A stretch of DNA of 64,000 bases, from the NCBI RefSeq assembly GCF_014205135.1, contig NZ_JACHMY010000001.1:124001-188000 (forward strand), in the 5' to 3' direction. Position 1 is the stretch's first letter; the number at the start of each line of letters is the position of its first letter. This document shows positions 38,691 through 47,820 of this stretch, piece by piece. Under the pieces are notes generated by a model, which ran no database searches, had not been told where the DNA came from, and was given only the letters and a program-made list of their open reading frames with translations. A program made the translations under genes and the position numbers. The DNA comes from Kribbella italica. GTDB lineage: Bacteria > Actinomycetota > Actinomycetes > Propionibacteriales > Kribbellaceae.

Positions 38691-39127
38691 GCACCCTCAG
38701 GGTCCCGAGCATCTACGAGCACCCGGTCGGCAAGATCGTGGAGATCGTGGAGGGCGAGCCCTACTCGAACCAGGTCGAGCCGAGCGGAACCACCGAGTGG
38801 ATGGACGACGACGCCGAGGTGGTGACGAGCGAGATCGTGGAGGCTCGGCCGGCGGACCCGTTCGACCTGTTCGGACCGCCCGAGCCCAGACACACCATCA
38901 TGGTCGACCTCGACGTGCCGGCCACGCTGATCCCGTCGACCACGCCAGGCCACTCGCATCTCTACATCGACGTGCCGGTGAACTGGAGTGACTACCAGCT
39001 CCTGCTCGACGCCCTGGCCTTGGTCGGTGCGGTCGAGCCGGGCTACGTCCAGGCATCCAAGGCTCGGGGCTTCACCTCCCTGCGCCTGCCGTGGGTGAAG
39101 AAGCGCAAGACCGCGGCGGCGGCGTGA
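38687..39127 (+). CDS. Hypothetical early protein (146 aa)
   Basis: GTG at 38,687. Strongly acidic centre (TEWMDDDAEVVTSEIVEARP); C-terminal strands TIMVDLDVPATLIP and LYIDVPVNWSDYQLLLDAL, ending KKRKTAAAA. Not recognised. Confidence 0.55.
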   Translation: MSTLRVPSIYEHPVGKIVEIVEGEPYSNQVEPSGTTEWMDDDAEVVTSEIVEARPADPFDLFGPPEPRHTIMVDLDVPATLIPSTTPGHSHLYIDVPVNWSDYQLLLDALALVGAVEPGYVQASKARGFTSLRLPWVKKRKTAAAA

Positions 39128-39447
39128 AGGCAACCATCACCTGGGACGAGACCTGGCGCCGGACCGCCGAGGTCGAGGTTCAGGAGTGGGAGGTACGAGA
39201 CGCCTTCGGAGTGAGTGAGCACGAGCCGATCACCGGCGATCAACTCTACGAGTACCTCGAAACGATCGAGGACGCCGGCGAGGGCATTCCCTGGATCACC
39301 GGCCAAGGGATGGAGGGCTACGACTTCATGCAGTACGACCTCACCGAGGTCGTCACCGACGAGTTCGGCTCGTCGAACGACCACAAGTGCTGGTGCATCG
39401 GGCTGGATCACCACCGGAAGTGCCCGAAGTGGGTGCTTCCGATCTGA
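39124..39447 (+). CDS. Hypothetical early protein with Cys/His end (107 aa)
   Basis: GTG at 39,124. Begins ATITWDETWRRTAEVEVQEW; C-terminal DHKCWCIGLDHHRKCPK has three Cys and two His, a possible zinc site. Overlaps the RNase H gene by 19 nt. Confidence 0.6.
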   Translation: MKATITWDETWRRTAEVEVQEWEVRDAFGVSEHEPITGDQLYEYLETIEDAGEGIPWITGQGMEGYDFMQYDLTEVVTDEFGSSNDHKCWCIGLDHHRKCPKWVLPI

Positions 39448-39860
39448 TCGAGGTCTACACGGACGGAGCTTGCTCCGGAGGCACCGGGGGATGGGCCTGG
39501 GTCGTCGCTGACGGCCCGGAAGGGTCCGGGGCAACCAACGACACCACCAACCAGCGAATGGAGCTCCAGGCGGCGTACGAGGCGGCTCAGTCACTGTTCG
39601 GTCCGCTCACCATCGTCTCCGACAGCTCGTACGTCGTGAACTGCTTCAAGCAGGGCTGGTGGAAGGGCTGGCACGCCCGGAACTGGGTCAACTCGGCCCG
39701 CAAGCCCGTCGCAAACAAGGACATCTGGGAACCGCTCATCGAGCTGGTCCTGCACCGCGGAGACATCGACTTCCGCTGGATCAAGGGCCACTCGGGGCAC
39801 CCACTCAACGAACGAGCCGATCGCCTCGCGGTGGCGGCCAGACAGGGGGTACAGCAGTGA
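39429..39860 (+). CDS. Ribonuclease HI
   Basis: 143 aa, GTG at 39,429 inside the previous gene; the residue order fits RNase HI exactly: VYTDGACSGGTGG (first Asp), QRMELQAAYEA (Glu), IVSDSSYVVNCF (second Asp), WIKGHSGHPLNERADRLA (His and last Asp). All four DEDD residues are present. It would remove RNA primers or R-loops during phage replication. GTGA coupling to the RNA ligase. Confidence 0.9.
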   Translation: MGASDLIEVYTDGACSGGTGGWAWVVADGPEGSGATNDTTNQRMELQAAYEAAQSLFGPLTIVSDSSYVVNCFKQGWWKGWHARNWVNSARKPVANKDIWEPLIELVLHRGDIDFRWIKGHSGHPLNERADRLAVAARQGVQQ

Positions 39861-40525
39861 TCGAGTTCGAGGGTTGGCCGAAGACGCCGCGCCTGTTCCG
39901 TGACGTGAGCATCACGGAGAAGATCGACGGCACCAACGCCGCGGTGATCATCCGCGAGTTCAGCTTCGGAGAGCTGGCCGACTACGCCGGCCCCGAGGTG
40001 CACGTGCTCGGCCCGGTGGGAGAGTGCGAGGTGCCCGAGAAGGAGTACCTCGTCGGGGCGCAGTCGCGGAAGCGCCTGATCACTCCGGGCAAGACCACCG
40101 ACAACGCTGGCTTCGCGGGGTGGGTCTACGACAACGCCGTCTATCTGGTGGACATCCTCGGCACTGGCCGCCACTTCGGTGAGTGGTGGGGCTCCGGCAT
40201 CCAGCGCAACTACGGCCTGACCGAGGGCGAGAAGCGGTTCAGTCTGTTCAACACCCACCGCTACCGCCCCCTGCTGACCGCCGCCGTGTCGGACATCGAC
40301 GGCTACGAGATCCTGCCCGAGCTGGACGTGGTCCCTGAGCTGTACATCGGCCCGTTCTCCACCGACATCGTGTACATGGTGCTGGAGGACTTGCAGGAGA
40401 CCGGCTCCCACGCGGCGCCGGGATTCATGAAGCCGGAAGGCGTCATCGTGCACCACTCGGCCGCCGGCCAGGTGTTCAAGGCCCTGTTGGAGAACGACCA
40501 CCTGCCGAAGGGGGTTGCAGCGTGA
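39857..40525 (+). CDS. RNA ligase family protein (nucleotidyltransferase)
   Basis: 222 aa, GTG at 39,857. Motif I TEKIDGTNAAV with the adenylated Lys at about residue 22; then GAQSRKRLI (motif Ia/II region), LFNTHRYRP, and motif IV KPEGVIVHHS with motif V VFKALLE. Rnl2-like core without an obvious C-terminal domain. Phage RNA ligases mend nicked tRNAs after host anticodon-nuclease attack. Its operon also encodes tRNA-like minihelices, making an RNA-repair role attractive but unproven. Confidence 0.8.
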   Translation: MIEFEGWPKTPRLFRDVSITEKIDGTNAAVIIREFSFGELADYAGPEVHVLGPVGECEVPEKEYLVGAQSRKRLITPGKTTDNAGFAGWVYDNAVYLVDILGTGRHFGEWWGSGIQRNYGLTEGEKRFSLFNTHRYRPLLTAAVSDIDGYEILPELDVVPELYIGPFSTDIVYMVLEDLQETGSHAAPGFMKPEGVIVHHSAAGQVFKALLENDHLPKGVAA

Positions 40526-40818
40526 GCAAGACGAGCTGGGAGGACATCGACCGGCTGACCAAGTTCTGCAAGGCGTACCGCGAGCGCCGGCCGAACTCGC
40601 CGATCGTCCGCGGAGTGAAGATCCCGGACGGCGACCCGATCCATCTGGACATCTCCGACCTGGAGACCCTGGTCGAGCAGGCGAAGGACCAACTCCCGCT
40701 CCGAGACAGGATGCGACTCCACGAGACCGTGCTCTGGACCTTCGACGAGGGGCAGCGGCGCGTGGTGCGGGTCGACCAGTCCAGCCCGACCGAGCGACGC
40801 ATCATGGCGGCGCTGTGA
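40522..40818 (+). CDS. Hypothetical early protein (98 aa)
   Basis: GTG at 40,522. Helical, charged: TSWEDIDRLTKFCKAYRERR, LETLVEQAKDQLPLRDRMRLHET. GTGA-coupled. Not recognised. Confidence 0.55.
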   Translation: MSKTSWEDIDRLTKFCKAYRERRPNSPIVRGVKIPDGDPIHLDISDLETLVEQAKDQLPLRDRMRLHETVLWTFDEGQRRVVRVDQSSPTERRIMAAL

Positions 40819-41030
40819 GCACGCCGGCCGAGGTCGAGACCGACCCCATTCGGATCTACGCCGCCGAGATGGTGCGGAAGTACGGCCAGCACAACCCGGA
40901 GTGGGACCTGATCGCGGAGTGCTGGGAGGGCGAGGAGGATCTGACCGGTGAGGAGTTGGATCGAGCCTTCAGCCTGATCCTCCGGGCCGAGGTCGTCATC
41001 ACGCTTCCGAGCGTGGAGGACGAGCTGTGA
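40815..41030 (+). CDS. Small helical early protein (71 aa)
   Basis: GTG at 40,815. DPIRIYAAEMVRKYGQHNPEW then ECWEGEEDLTGEELDRAFSLI. Possible small DNA-binding or adaptor protein; not recognised. Coupled to the next gene. Confidence 0.55.
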   Translation: MSTPAEVETDPIRIYAAEMVRKYGQHNPEWDLIAECWEGEEDLTGEELDRAFSLILRAEVVITLPSVEDEL

Positions 41031-41227
41031 GCACCTACCGCGTCTACATGGGGACGGAGGCGTCCACCTCGGTTGAGGTCCAGGCCGAGGATCGCGAGGA
41101 CGCCATCGAGAAGGCGTACGAGAAGTTCCAGGGCGTCATCTTGTGCCATCAGTGCGCGCACGAGGTGGACCTGGGCGACTTCGAGGTGCCGGTCGACAAG
41201 GACTACGCCGTCGAGCTGGTCGAATGA
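41027..41227 (+). CDS. Small early protein, paralogue-like fold (66 aa)
   Basis: GTG at 41,027. STYRVYMGTEASTSVEVQAED then a helix AIEKAYEKF and a CHQC pair. Sequence order resembles the gene at 32,920 (Tyr-Arg-Val strand, VEA/VQA strand, acidic helix), suggesting duplication. Confidence 0.55.
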   Translation: MSTYRVYMGTEASTSVEVQAEDREDAIEKAYEKFQGVILCHQCAHEVDLGDFEVPVDKDYAVELVE

Positions 41228-41433
41228 GCTGCGAGAACTGTCCACCCGTGGTCCACTTGACCCCGAAGGATCTCGCCGCGCGATGGCGGGTCTCGGTCGG
41301 CCATCTGGCCAACCTCCGCTCGGAGGGTAGAGGGCCGGACTTCATCCGGCCGGGGGGTCGAGTCGCCTATCGGTTGGCCGACATCGAGCAGTACGAGGAG
41401 CGCACCCTGGTGCGCCAACGCAAGGCTGCCTGA
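41224..41433 (+). CDS. Excisionase / MerR-type HTH protein
   Basis: 69 aa, ATG at 41,224. Winged-helix excisionase pattern: LTPKDLAARWRVSVGHLANLR, then GPDFIRPGGRVAYRLADIEQYE (the GxxYxxxDIExW motif). Immediately upstream of the integrase gene, where recombination directionality factors lie. Two N-terminal Cys (CENC) may bind metal. Confidence 0.75.
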   Translation: MSCENCPPVVHLTPKDLAARWRVSVGHLANLRSEGRGPDFIRPGGRVAYRLADIEQYEERTLVRQRKAA

Positions 41434-41474
41434 CCGGGCGGCGGTGATCCACCACGACATGAAACGGGGGAGTG

Positions 41475-42695
41475 ATGGCAGGGAAGGCGCTCGGGCTCGG
41501 AGAGCACGGAGAGATTGAGGCTATCCCGCAGAAGCGGGACGGGGCCGGCAAGTGGAAGCGGGCGGTACACCACCGCTCCGCTGAACGCTGGCGTGCCCGA
41601 GTCTACTTCCGTGGCTTCGATGGCATCACCCGAGAGATCTCCCGCTTCGGCAAGACCCGCCGGGCAGCCATCGAGAACGTCGAGGATGCCCTCAAGGAAC
41701 AGCCAAGCCTGGGCGCCGCACTGGAGGGCATGACGCCATCAACGCCTGTCCCGCTGGCCGGAGAGCTCTGGCTTGAGCAGATCAAGCGCCCCGAGTCGAA
41801 GCTCTCGGCCGAGACGATCGACGACTACGAGCGTGCGTTCAAGAATCATGTGAAGGGCAAGTCGTCCACTCTGCGGGGTCTGACCCTGAAGCAGGCCAAC
41901 GATCCCCAGAGGCTGCGCCTGTTCCTCCAGGAGGTGGCAGACCGACGCGGCACTGGTGCCGCCAAGATGGCCAGGCAGGTGATGTCGGGCATCCTCTGGA
42001 TGGCGGTCGACGACGGCGTATTCACGGTGAACGCGACGAGGATGGTCAGGCCGGTCAAGGCGAAGGTCAAGAAGCAGACCGTGCGCCAGGCTCAGCACGA
42101 CCACCAGCGTGCCTACACCGCCGAAGAGGCCGATGCGGTCATGGCGTACGCCGACAAGCTCGCCATCGACGAGGCCGCCAACCCACGGACGCTGCGGAAG
42201 TGGGCGACGACGGCCGACCTCAACGCATTCATGAAGGGCACGGGCGCTCGCATCGGCGAGGCTCGCGGCATGAGCTGGGAGGATGTCGACCTTCTCACGG
42301 GCTGGGCACTCATCCTCGGCACCAAGACCGAGGGGTCTAGGCGCGCGGTCAGGATGCCGAGCTGGCTCCTCGAACGGATACGAGAGCGAGGCGCTCGGTA
42401 CGGGGTCGAGGGCCTGATCTTCCCATCACCCCATCAGACCGACGATCCCTGGAAGCCCTGGGATCAGTCGAACTGCAACAAGGCGGTCCGGCACATACTC
42501 GACGGCGCGGAGATGCCGTGGGCCATCCCGCACACCTGGCGTCGCACTGTCGCGAAGCGACTGGAGGAGGCTGGGTGGGATCTGTCCGACATCGCGGACC
42601 AGCTCGGCCACGGCGATCCATCCATGACGGCCGACCACTACCTGGAGCGCGATCTCATGGGACGAGGCGACTCGCGCGCCGCCGATATCCTCTAG
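41475..42695 (+). CDS. int: Tyrosine integrase
   Basis: 406 aa, ATG at 41,475 (GTG at 41,472 also possible). Arm-binding N-terminus (residues ~20-65: WRARVYFRGFDGITREISRFG), core-binding domain to ~200, then the catalytic domain with Arg in TGARIGEARGMSWEDVD (~259), HTWRR (~354-357) and Tyr in TADHYLERD (~388). Plus strand, last prophage gene, adjacent to the attachment site, so it integrates at the tRNA-Arg gene described here. Confidence 0.95.
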   Translation: MAGKALGLGEHGEIEAIPQKRDGAGKWKRAVHHRSAERWRARVYFRGFDGITREISRFGKTRRAAIENVEDALKEQPSLGAALEGMTPSTPVPLAGELWLEQIKRPESKLSAETIDDYERAFKNHVKGKSSTLRGLTLKQANDPQRLRLFLQEVADRRGTGAAKMARQVMSGILWMAVDDGVFTVNATRMVRPVKAKVKKQTVRQAQHDHQRAYTAEEADAVMAYADKLAIDEAANPRTLRKWATTADLNAFMKGTGARIGEARGMSWEDVDLLTGWALILGTKTEGSRRAVRMPSWLLERIRERGARYGVEGLIFPSPHQTDDPWKPWDQSNCNKAVRHILDGAEMPWAIPHTWRRTVAKRLEEAGWDLSDIADQLGHGDPSMTADHYLERDLMGRGDSRAADIL

Positions 42696-42701
42696 CCAGC
42701 T

Positions 42702-42733
42702 CGCCCGAGGTGCCCGGTACAGTACCTCGGGCG
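42702..42733 (+). terminator. Integrase terminator
   Basis: Perfect 10-bp stem CGCCCGAGGT/ACCTCGGGCG with a 12-nt loop, 7 nt after the integrase stop and 7 nt before the tRNA-Arg gene. No T run, so termination may rely on processing at the tRNA 5' end. Confidence 0.6.
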
Positions 42734-42739
42734 GGATAC

Positions 42740-42814
42740 GCCCCCGTAGCTCAGTCCGGATAGAGCGCCGGTCTTCTAAACCGTTGGTCGCTGGTTCGAG
42801 TCCAGCCGGGGGCG
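42740..42814 (+). tRNA. Phage-borne tRNA-Arg(UCU)
   Basis: 75 nt, no CCA encoded. Acceptor GCCCCCG/CGGGGGC with discriminator G; D arm GCTC/GAGC; anticodon arm with loop CTTCTAA, anticodon TCT; T arm GCTGG-TTCGAGT-CCAGC. The same anticodon as the host gene cut at the right end, but with different acceptor and arms. It sits on the opposite strand from the host fragment, within the prophage. It presumably keeps AGA/AGG decoding active in lysogens. Confidence 0.85.
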
Positions 42815-42863
42815 CAAGTACCCATCACCGGTAACTTAACCGGTAACTCACCTCAAAAAGAAC

Positions 42864-42897
42864 GGCCCCTGACCTGCATAACCGCAGGTCAGGGGCC
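42864..42897. terminator. Bidirectional terminator at prophage right end
   Basis: 14-bp perfect stem GGCCCCTGACCTGC/GCAGGTCAGGGGCC with a 6-nt loop, between the phage tRNA and the attachment site. It would insulate the prophage from host transcription reading in from the tRNA promoter. Confidence 0.75.
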
Positions 42898-42912
42898 ATA
42901 TCTGTGTTTCCA

Positions 42913-42968
<56 letters not shown>

Positions 42969-43158
42969 CCGTGCCTGCGGCACGGGGAAGAGTGTCTCAG
43001 ATCGGGGGCCGATCACGCTCGTGGGTTCCCGGTGCGGCGTCACGGGGCGTACGCCGTACGGGGACAGCGGGTGGATAAGTACAGCCTTGTCGTTCCATCC
43101 CGGTAACGCCGAGTGGCCGGTTCTGCCGTGCTGACGGGACTCCAACTAGGCTGCGGTC

Positions 43159-44850
43159 ATGAGTTACCCCTCAGGAGGCCCTGCCGACGCGCCGCAACCG
43201 GCGGCGAACGGCTCGGCCGGCGCGCCGTACCCGCAGCCGAACACGCTGGGACCGCACCCGGTCCCGGGCCAGCGGCGCAACCGGGGCCTGCTGATCGGCA
43301 TCGTGATCGCGGTGGTGTTCGCGATCGCGGGGCTGCTGATCTTCGGCATCGTGGCCAAGTCGGTCGGTGCCAGCGGCTTCCTGTGGGGGATCGGGCTGGC
43401 CTTCGTCCCGATCGTGATCATCATCCCGCTCTACCTGTGGCTGGACCGCTACGAACCCGAGCCGGTCCGGTTCCTGGTGTTCGCACTCTGCTGGGGCGCG
43501 TTCATCGCGACCCTGGCCGCACTCCTGATCAACACCCAGGCCGCGAGCCTGCTGCACGAGACCACCGGCGGCGGCAACCGGGCCGCGGTCTTCGTCGCGC
43601 CGCCGGTCGAGGAGTTCGCCAAGGGCTCGGTGATCCTGCTGCTGGCGCTGGTCCGGCGCAAGGAGTTCGACGGGATCATCGACTCCCTGGTGTACGCCGG
43701 GATGGTCGGGATCGGCTTCGCCTTCACCGAGAACATCCTCTATCTCGGCCGCGTCTTCAACCAGCTCTCCGAGGAGGGCGGCAGCGCGGCCGGCGTCCAG
43801 GGCGTCATCGGGCTGTTCATCCTGCGCTGCGTGGTCTCACCGTTCGCGCATCCACTCTTCACCTCCTGTACGGCGATCGGCATCGGCATCGCGGTCCGGC
43901 ACCGCAGTACGGCGGTCCGCTTCCTCGCGCCGGTGGTCGGATACCTGACCGCCGTGCTGCTGCACGGCCTGTGGAACGGCGGCGCGAGCTGGGCGGGCGG
44001 CAGCGGCTTCCTGACCGTGTACCTGTTCCTGATGGCGCCGCTGTTCATCGCGATGGTCGTCTTCGCGCTGGTGATGCGCTCTCGCGAGGGACAGATGATC
44101 GCGTCGAGGCTGTACGACTACGTGCGCTTCGGCTGGATGAACGGCCAGGACGTCCCCCTGATCGCGACGCTGCGCGGCCGCAAGGCCCTGCGCCAGAACG
44201 CGAAGCGGTACGGCCCGCAGGCCGAGGCCGCGGCGAAGGCCTTCCAGCACACCGCGACCGAGCTCGCGTACCTGCGCGACAAGATCGTCCGGCAGGTGAT
44301 CGGCGCGGACGCGCTGGACACCGAGAAGAAGCTGCTGGACGAGCTGCGGGCGCGGAGACCTTCTGTTCCGTTCCCGCCGATGCCCGCGTTCGCCACCGCC
44401 ACGCCTGCCATTGCGCCGGCTGGGCCGGGGGCACCGCCGTACGGCGGTCCGCCTGTGCCGCAGCAGGGGTATCCAGGGGGGCCTGGGTACGGCGGTGGGC
44501 CGCAACAGGGTGGGCCGGCGTACCAAGGTGGGGCTCAGCAGCCGGTGTACCCGGGTGGGCCGCAGCAGCAGGCGGCGTACCCGGGTGGGCCGCAGCAGCA
44601 GGGTGGGGCCCAGCAGCAGGGTGCGGCTCAGCCGCCGTACCAGCAGCCGCAGGAGGCGCCTCGGGGGCCGGAGCAGGGCGGTGGTCCGGGGGTACCTGGA
44701 GGACAACAGCCGGGTGGTTATCCGGACGGTCGGACGGGGTATCCGTCGGGGCAACCCGGCTACCCAGCGGGCCGGCCCGGTTACCCACCGGGACCCACTG
44801 GAACCCCGGGACCGCCGGGAGGATACGGTCCCTATCCACCGTCGCAGTGA
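43159..44850 (+). CDS. PrsW-family intramembrane protease with Gln/Pro/Gly-rich tail
   Basis: 563 aa, ATG at 43,159. Residues 1-40 disordered, then 8-9 hydrophobic segments between ~40 and ~300. Motifs of the PrsW glutamic protease family: PPVEEFAKGSV (~147-157), GFAFTENILYLGR, and SPFAHPLFTSCTA. The C-terminal ~150 residues are low complexity with repeated YPGGP and QQ units, probably cytoplasmic. PrsW homologues cleave anti-sigma factors; the substrate here is unknown. First intact host gene beyond the integration site. Confidence 0.85.
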   Translation: MSYPSGGPADAPQPAANGSAGAPYPQPNTLGPHPVPGQRRNRGLLIGIVIAVVFAIAGLLIFGIVAKSVGASGFLWGIGLAFVPIVIIIPLYLWLDRYEPEPVRFLVFALCWGAFIATLAALLINTQAASLLHETTGGGNRAAVFVAPPVEEFAKGSVILLLALVRRKEFDGIIDSLVYAGMVGIGFAFTENILYLGRVFNQLSEEGGSAAGVQGVIGLFILRCVVSPFAHPLFTSCTAIGIGIAVRHRSTAVRFLAPVVGYLTAVLLHGLWNGGASWAGGSGFLTVYLFLMAPLFIAMVVFALVMRSREGQMIASRLYDYVRFGWMNGQDVPLIATLRGRKALRQNAKRYGPQAEAAAKAFQHTATELAYLRDKIVRQVIGADALDTEKKLLDELRARRPSVPFPPMPAFATATPAIAPAGPGAPPYGGPPVPQQGYPGGPGYGGGPQQGGPAYQGGAQQPVYPGGPQQQAAYPGGPQQQGGAQQQGAAQPPYQQPQEAPRGPEQGGGPGVPGGQQPGGYPDGRTGYPSGQPGYPAGRPGYPPGPTGTPGPPGGYGPYPPSQ

Positions 44851-44940
44851 CTTGCCCCCCGTCCACGCCGCCACACGGGATGAAGATGACTTTGCTTCTG
44901 CGCTGTCCGACCGGGCACTCTGTGCTCGTGGACGGACACC

Positions 44941-47820
44941 GTGGCTGACATCAGGTCAGCAGCTGGTGAGGGTTCGGAGCGCTCGGATGAGCCGCAGGTT
45001 CCGGACCAGGCGGAGCCTGCCCGGATGACGACCGACACCGGTGCCAAGGGCAAGGGCTTCTGGCGCCGCCGCCGTCGCAAGACGGAGGCGGTCGAGCCGG
45101 AGGCGACGCCTGCTGTCGAGCCGACGCCTGGGCCGGCCACGGAGTCGACTGCTGACCCGAAGCCTTCCGACGACGAGACCGTGGCGTCGGCTGACGCGGA
45201 TGCGAAGCCTGCTGCCGACGAGGCTGTGGCGTCGCCTGATGCGGATGCCGAACCTGCCGCCGACGAGGCGACCACGCCGGCTCCTGCGGATGCGAAGCCT
45301 GCCGCCGACGAAGCGAGTGCGCCGGCTGCTGCGGATGCGGAGCCTGCCGCCGACGAGTCGACGGAGGAGTCGGCCGAGCCGACGGCTGCTGCTGAGTCTG
45401 CGCCGAAGGATGCTGCTGCGGCTCCTTCGAACAAGTCGGCGGAAGGCGACGAGCCCAAGCCGGCCGATGCGGTCGAGCCGGGCAAGGCCGACGAGGCCCA
45501 GCCCGACTCGAAGGACGAGCCCACCGACGAGAAGGCGTCCGAAGATGAGGACGACCGACCGGCCGTAGGTGTGACGTACGAGCCGGAGGAGTCTCCGGAC
45601 GGCTTCCCGTTGGAGTACGGCGAGATCATCATCGGTCTGCCGAAGGGCGGCGAGGTCCCGGAGTCCGAGCGGATGGTCGACCCGCAGACGGTCGCCGCCG
45701 AGGTGCCGGACGACAAGCCGGAGAAGGCGGCCGCCAAGGATTCAGCGGAAGAGCCGGCCACCGAGGCAGAGAAGGAAGAGCCGGCAACAGAAGAAGCCGC
45801 TCCCACCGAGCCCGAGCCCGAGGACACCGACGAGGCTTCGGACGAAGCCGACTTGGAGACCGAGGCTGCGGACGAGCCGGTCGAGGAGGTCGCACCAGCT
45901 GCAGACGAGTCTGTAGAGGAGTCGCCGGCCGACGATGCTGAGGCTTCGGACACCGATGAGGCTTCGGACGAAGTCGCCCCGGAAGAAGAAATCGCGCCCG
46001 ACGAAGAAGCCGTGTCCGCCGAAGAAGTCGAGGCGGAAGAAGAGGCCGCCCCGGACGAAGAAGCCGAGCCGGAGGTTGTGCTTTCGGCTGAAGAACTGGC
46101 GGCGAAGGCGGCCGAGCAGCAGGCGGCGATGGCTCTCATCACCGCGTTGATGAAGCTGCGCGGAGCACTTGCCGACAGCAAGCTTCCCCTGGATGTGGTC
46201 GGCGCCGACGAGGCTCGCCAGCAGCGGAAGGCGATGCTCGACCAGCTGGACGACTACGTCCTCCCGCGTCTCGTGCAGCTCGAAGCACCCGTCCTCGCAG
46301 TCGTCGGCGGATCCACCGGTGCCGGCAAGTCGACGCTGGTGAACAGCCTCATCGGCCAGGTCGTCAGCGAGCCCGGCGTACTGCGCCCGACCACCCGGTC
46401 CCCGGTCCTCATCCATCACCCCGCCGACGCCGAGTGGTTCGCCGGCGACCGGGTCCTCCCCGGCATGGCGCGCTCGAGCGGCGACAGCCCGGGCGGCATG
46501 GAGGACCCCGGCCAGATCCGTTTGGTTGCCGCCGACACCATTCCGCGCGGCCTCGCCGTACTGGATGCCCCGGACATCGACTCCGTCGTCGAGGCCAACC
46601 GCGACCTCGCGACGCAGCTGCTCGCGGCCGCGGATCTCTGGCTGTTCGTCACGACCGCCGCCCGGTACGCCGACGCGGTGCCGTGGGAGTTCCTGCAGAG
46701 CGCGTCCGACCGCAGTACGGCGGTCGCCGTCGTACTGGATCGCGCCCCGGCCGACACCATCGACGACATCACCGGTCACCTCGCCCAGATGCTGCTCGAG
46801 CGCGGCCTCGGCGACTCGCCGTTGTTCAGCATCAAGGAGACCGTGGTCGACGACCGCGGCATGCTGCCGAACGAGACGGTTGCCTCGATCAAGGACTGGC
46901 TGATCGACCTGGCCGCCGACGCGGAGGCGCGGTCGGCCGTCGTACGGCGGACGCTGCAGGGCGCGGTCACCGCGATGACGAAGAAGACGCCGGCCTTCTC
47001 GAAGGCGGTCCGGGACCAGGCCGACACGTTCGTCGAGCTGCGCGCCAACGCCGAGACGGCGTACGAGCGCGGGGTGAAGGACATCGCGAAGGCGACCCAG
47101 GACGGCACGATGCTGCGCGGCGAGGTGCTGGCCCGCTGGCAGGAGTTCGTCGGGACCGGCGAGCTGCTGAAGGGTCTGCAGACCAACGTCGGACGCATGC
47201 GCGACAAGGTCCGCGCGTCGATCGTCGGCAAGCCGCCGCCGACCCGCGACCTCAACGACGCCGTCGAGTCCGGGCTGGAGTCGTTGCTGCGCGAGCACGC
47301 GGAAGCCGCGGCCGAGCGGGCCGAGGAGTCGTGGCAGTCGACCGCCGCCGGACGGCAGCTGCTCGCCGCCGGTGAACGCGACCTGGGCCGGATGTCGAAG
47401 GACTTCCCGGCGTCCGCGGGCCGTGCGGTGCGTGAGTGGCAGGGCTTCGTGCTCGACCTGGTCCGCAAGGAAGGCGCGGACAAGCGGTCGACGGCGCGCA
47501 TTCTGGCGTACGGCGTGAACGGCCTGGGCCTGTCGCTGATGGTCGTCATCTTCGCCAGCACGGCGGGCATCACCGGCGCCGAGGTCGGCGTCGGCGCGGG
47601 CACCGCGGTGGTCGGGCAGAAGCTGCTGGAGGCGGTGTTCGGCGACCAGGCGGTGCGGACCCTGGCGGCGAAGGCCCGGCAGGACCTTGACGATAGGGTT
47701 CATGCGTTGATGGATGCGGAATTCGCCCGCTACCTGGCTGTGCTCGACCAGCATCCGGTCGATCCCGAAGCACCCAGGCAACTGACCGAGGCCGCACGCG
47801 CGGTGGAGGACTGCACGTGA
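44941..47820 (+). CDS. Dynamin-like/Era-type GTPase with long acidic N-terminus
   Basis: 959 aa, GTG at 44,941. The first ~380 residues are an extremely acidic Ala/Glu/Asp/Pro region with imperfect AADEA-type repeats. From ~405 a helical lead precedes the GTPase: Walker A GGSTGAGKSTLVNSLIG (~452), a DAPDID switch and WLFVTTAARYAD. The C-terminal part is helical with a hydrophobic pair near ~860-905 (GLGLSLMVVIFASTAG). Overlaps a second GTPase gene by 4 nt. Tandem dynamin-like genes support septation in Streptomyces (DynA/DynB); whether this pair is equivalent is inference. Confidence 0.75.
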   Translation: MADIRSAAGEGSERSDEPQVPDQAEPARMTTDTGAKGKGFWRRRRRKTEAVEPEATPAVEPTPGPATESTADPKPSDDETVASADADAKPAADEAVASPDADAEPAADEATTPAPADAKPAADEASAPAAADAEPAADESTEESAEPTAAAESAPKDAAAAPSNKSAEGDEPKPADAVEPGKADEAQPDSKDEPTDEKASEDEDDRPAVGVTYEPEESPDGFPLEYGEIIIGLPKGGEVPESERMVDPQTVAAEVPDDKPEKAAAKDSAEEPATEAEKEEPATEEAAPTEPEPEDTDEASDEADLETEAADEPVEEVAPAADESVEESPADDAEASDTDEASDEVAPEEEIAPDEEAVSAEEVEAEEEAAPDEEAEPEVVLSAEELAAKAAEQQAAMALITALMKLRGALADSKLPLDVVGADEARQQRKAMLDQLDDYVLPRLVQLEAPVLAVVGGSTGAGKSTLVNSLIGQVVSEPGVLRPTTRSPVLIHHPADAEWFAGDRVLPGMARSSGDSPGGMEDPGQIRLVAADTIPRGLAVLDAPDIDSVVEANRDLATQLLAAADLWLFVTTAARYADAVPWEFLQSASDRSTAVAVVLDRAPADTIDDITGHLAQMLLERGLGDSPLFSIKETVVDDRGMLPNETVASIKDWLIDLAADAEARSAVVRRTLQGAVTAMTKKTPAFSKAVRDQADTFVELRANAETAYERGVKDIAKATQDGTMLRGEVLARWQEFVGTGELLKGLQTNVGRMRDKVRASIVGKPPPTRDLNDAVESGLESLLREHAEAAAERAEESWQSTAAGRQLLAAGERDLGRMSKDFPASAGRAVREWQGFVLDLVRKEGADKRSTARILAYGVNGLGLSLMVVIFASTAGITGAEVGVGAGTAVVGQKLLEAVFGDQAVRTLAAKARQDLDDRVHALMDAEFARYLAVLDQHPVDPEAPRQLTEAARAVEDCT

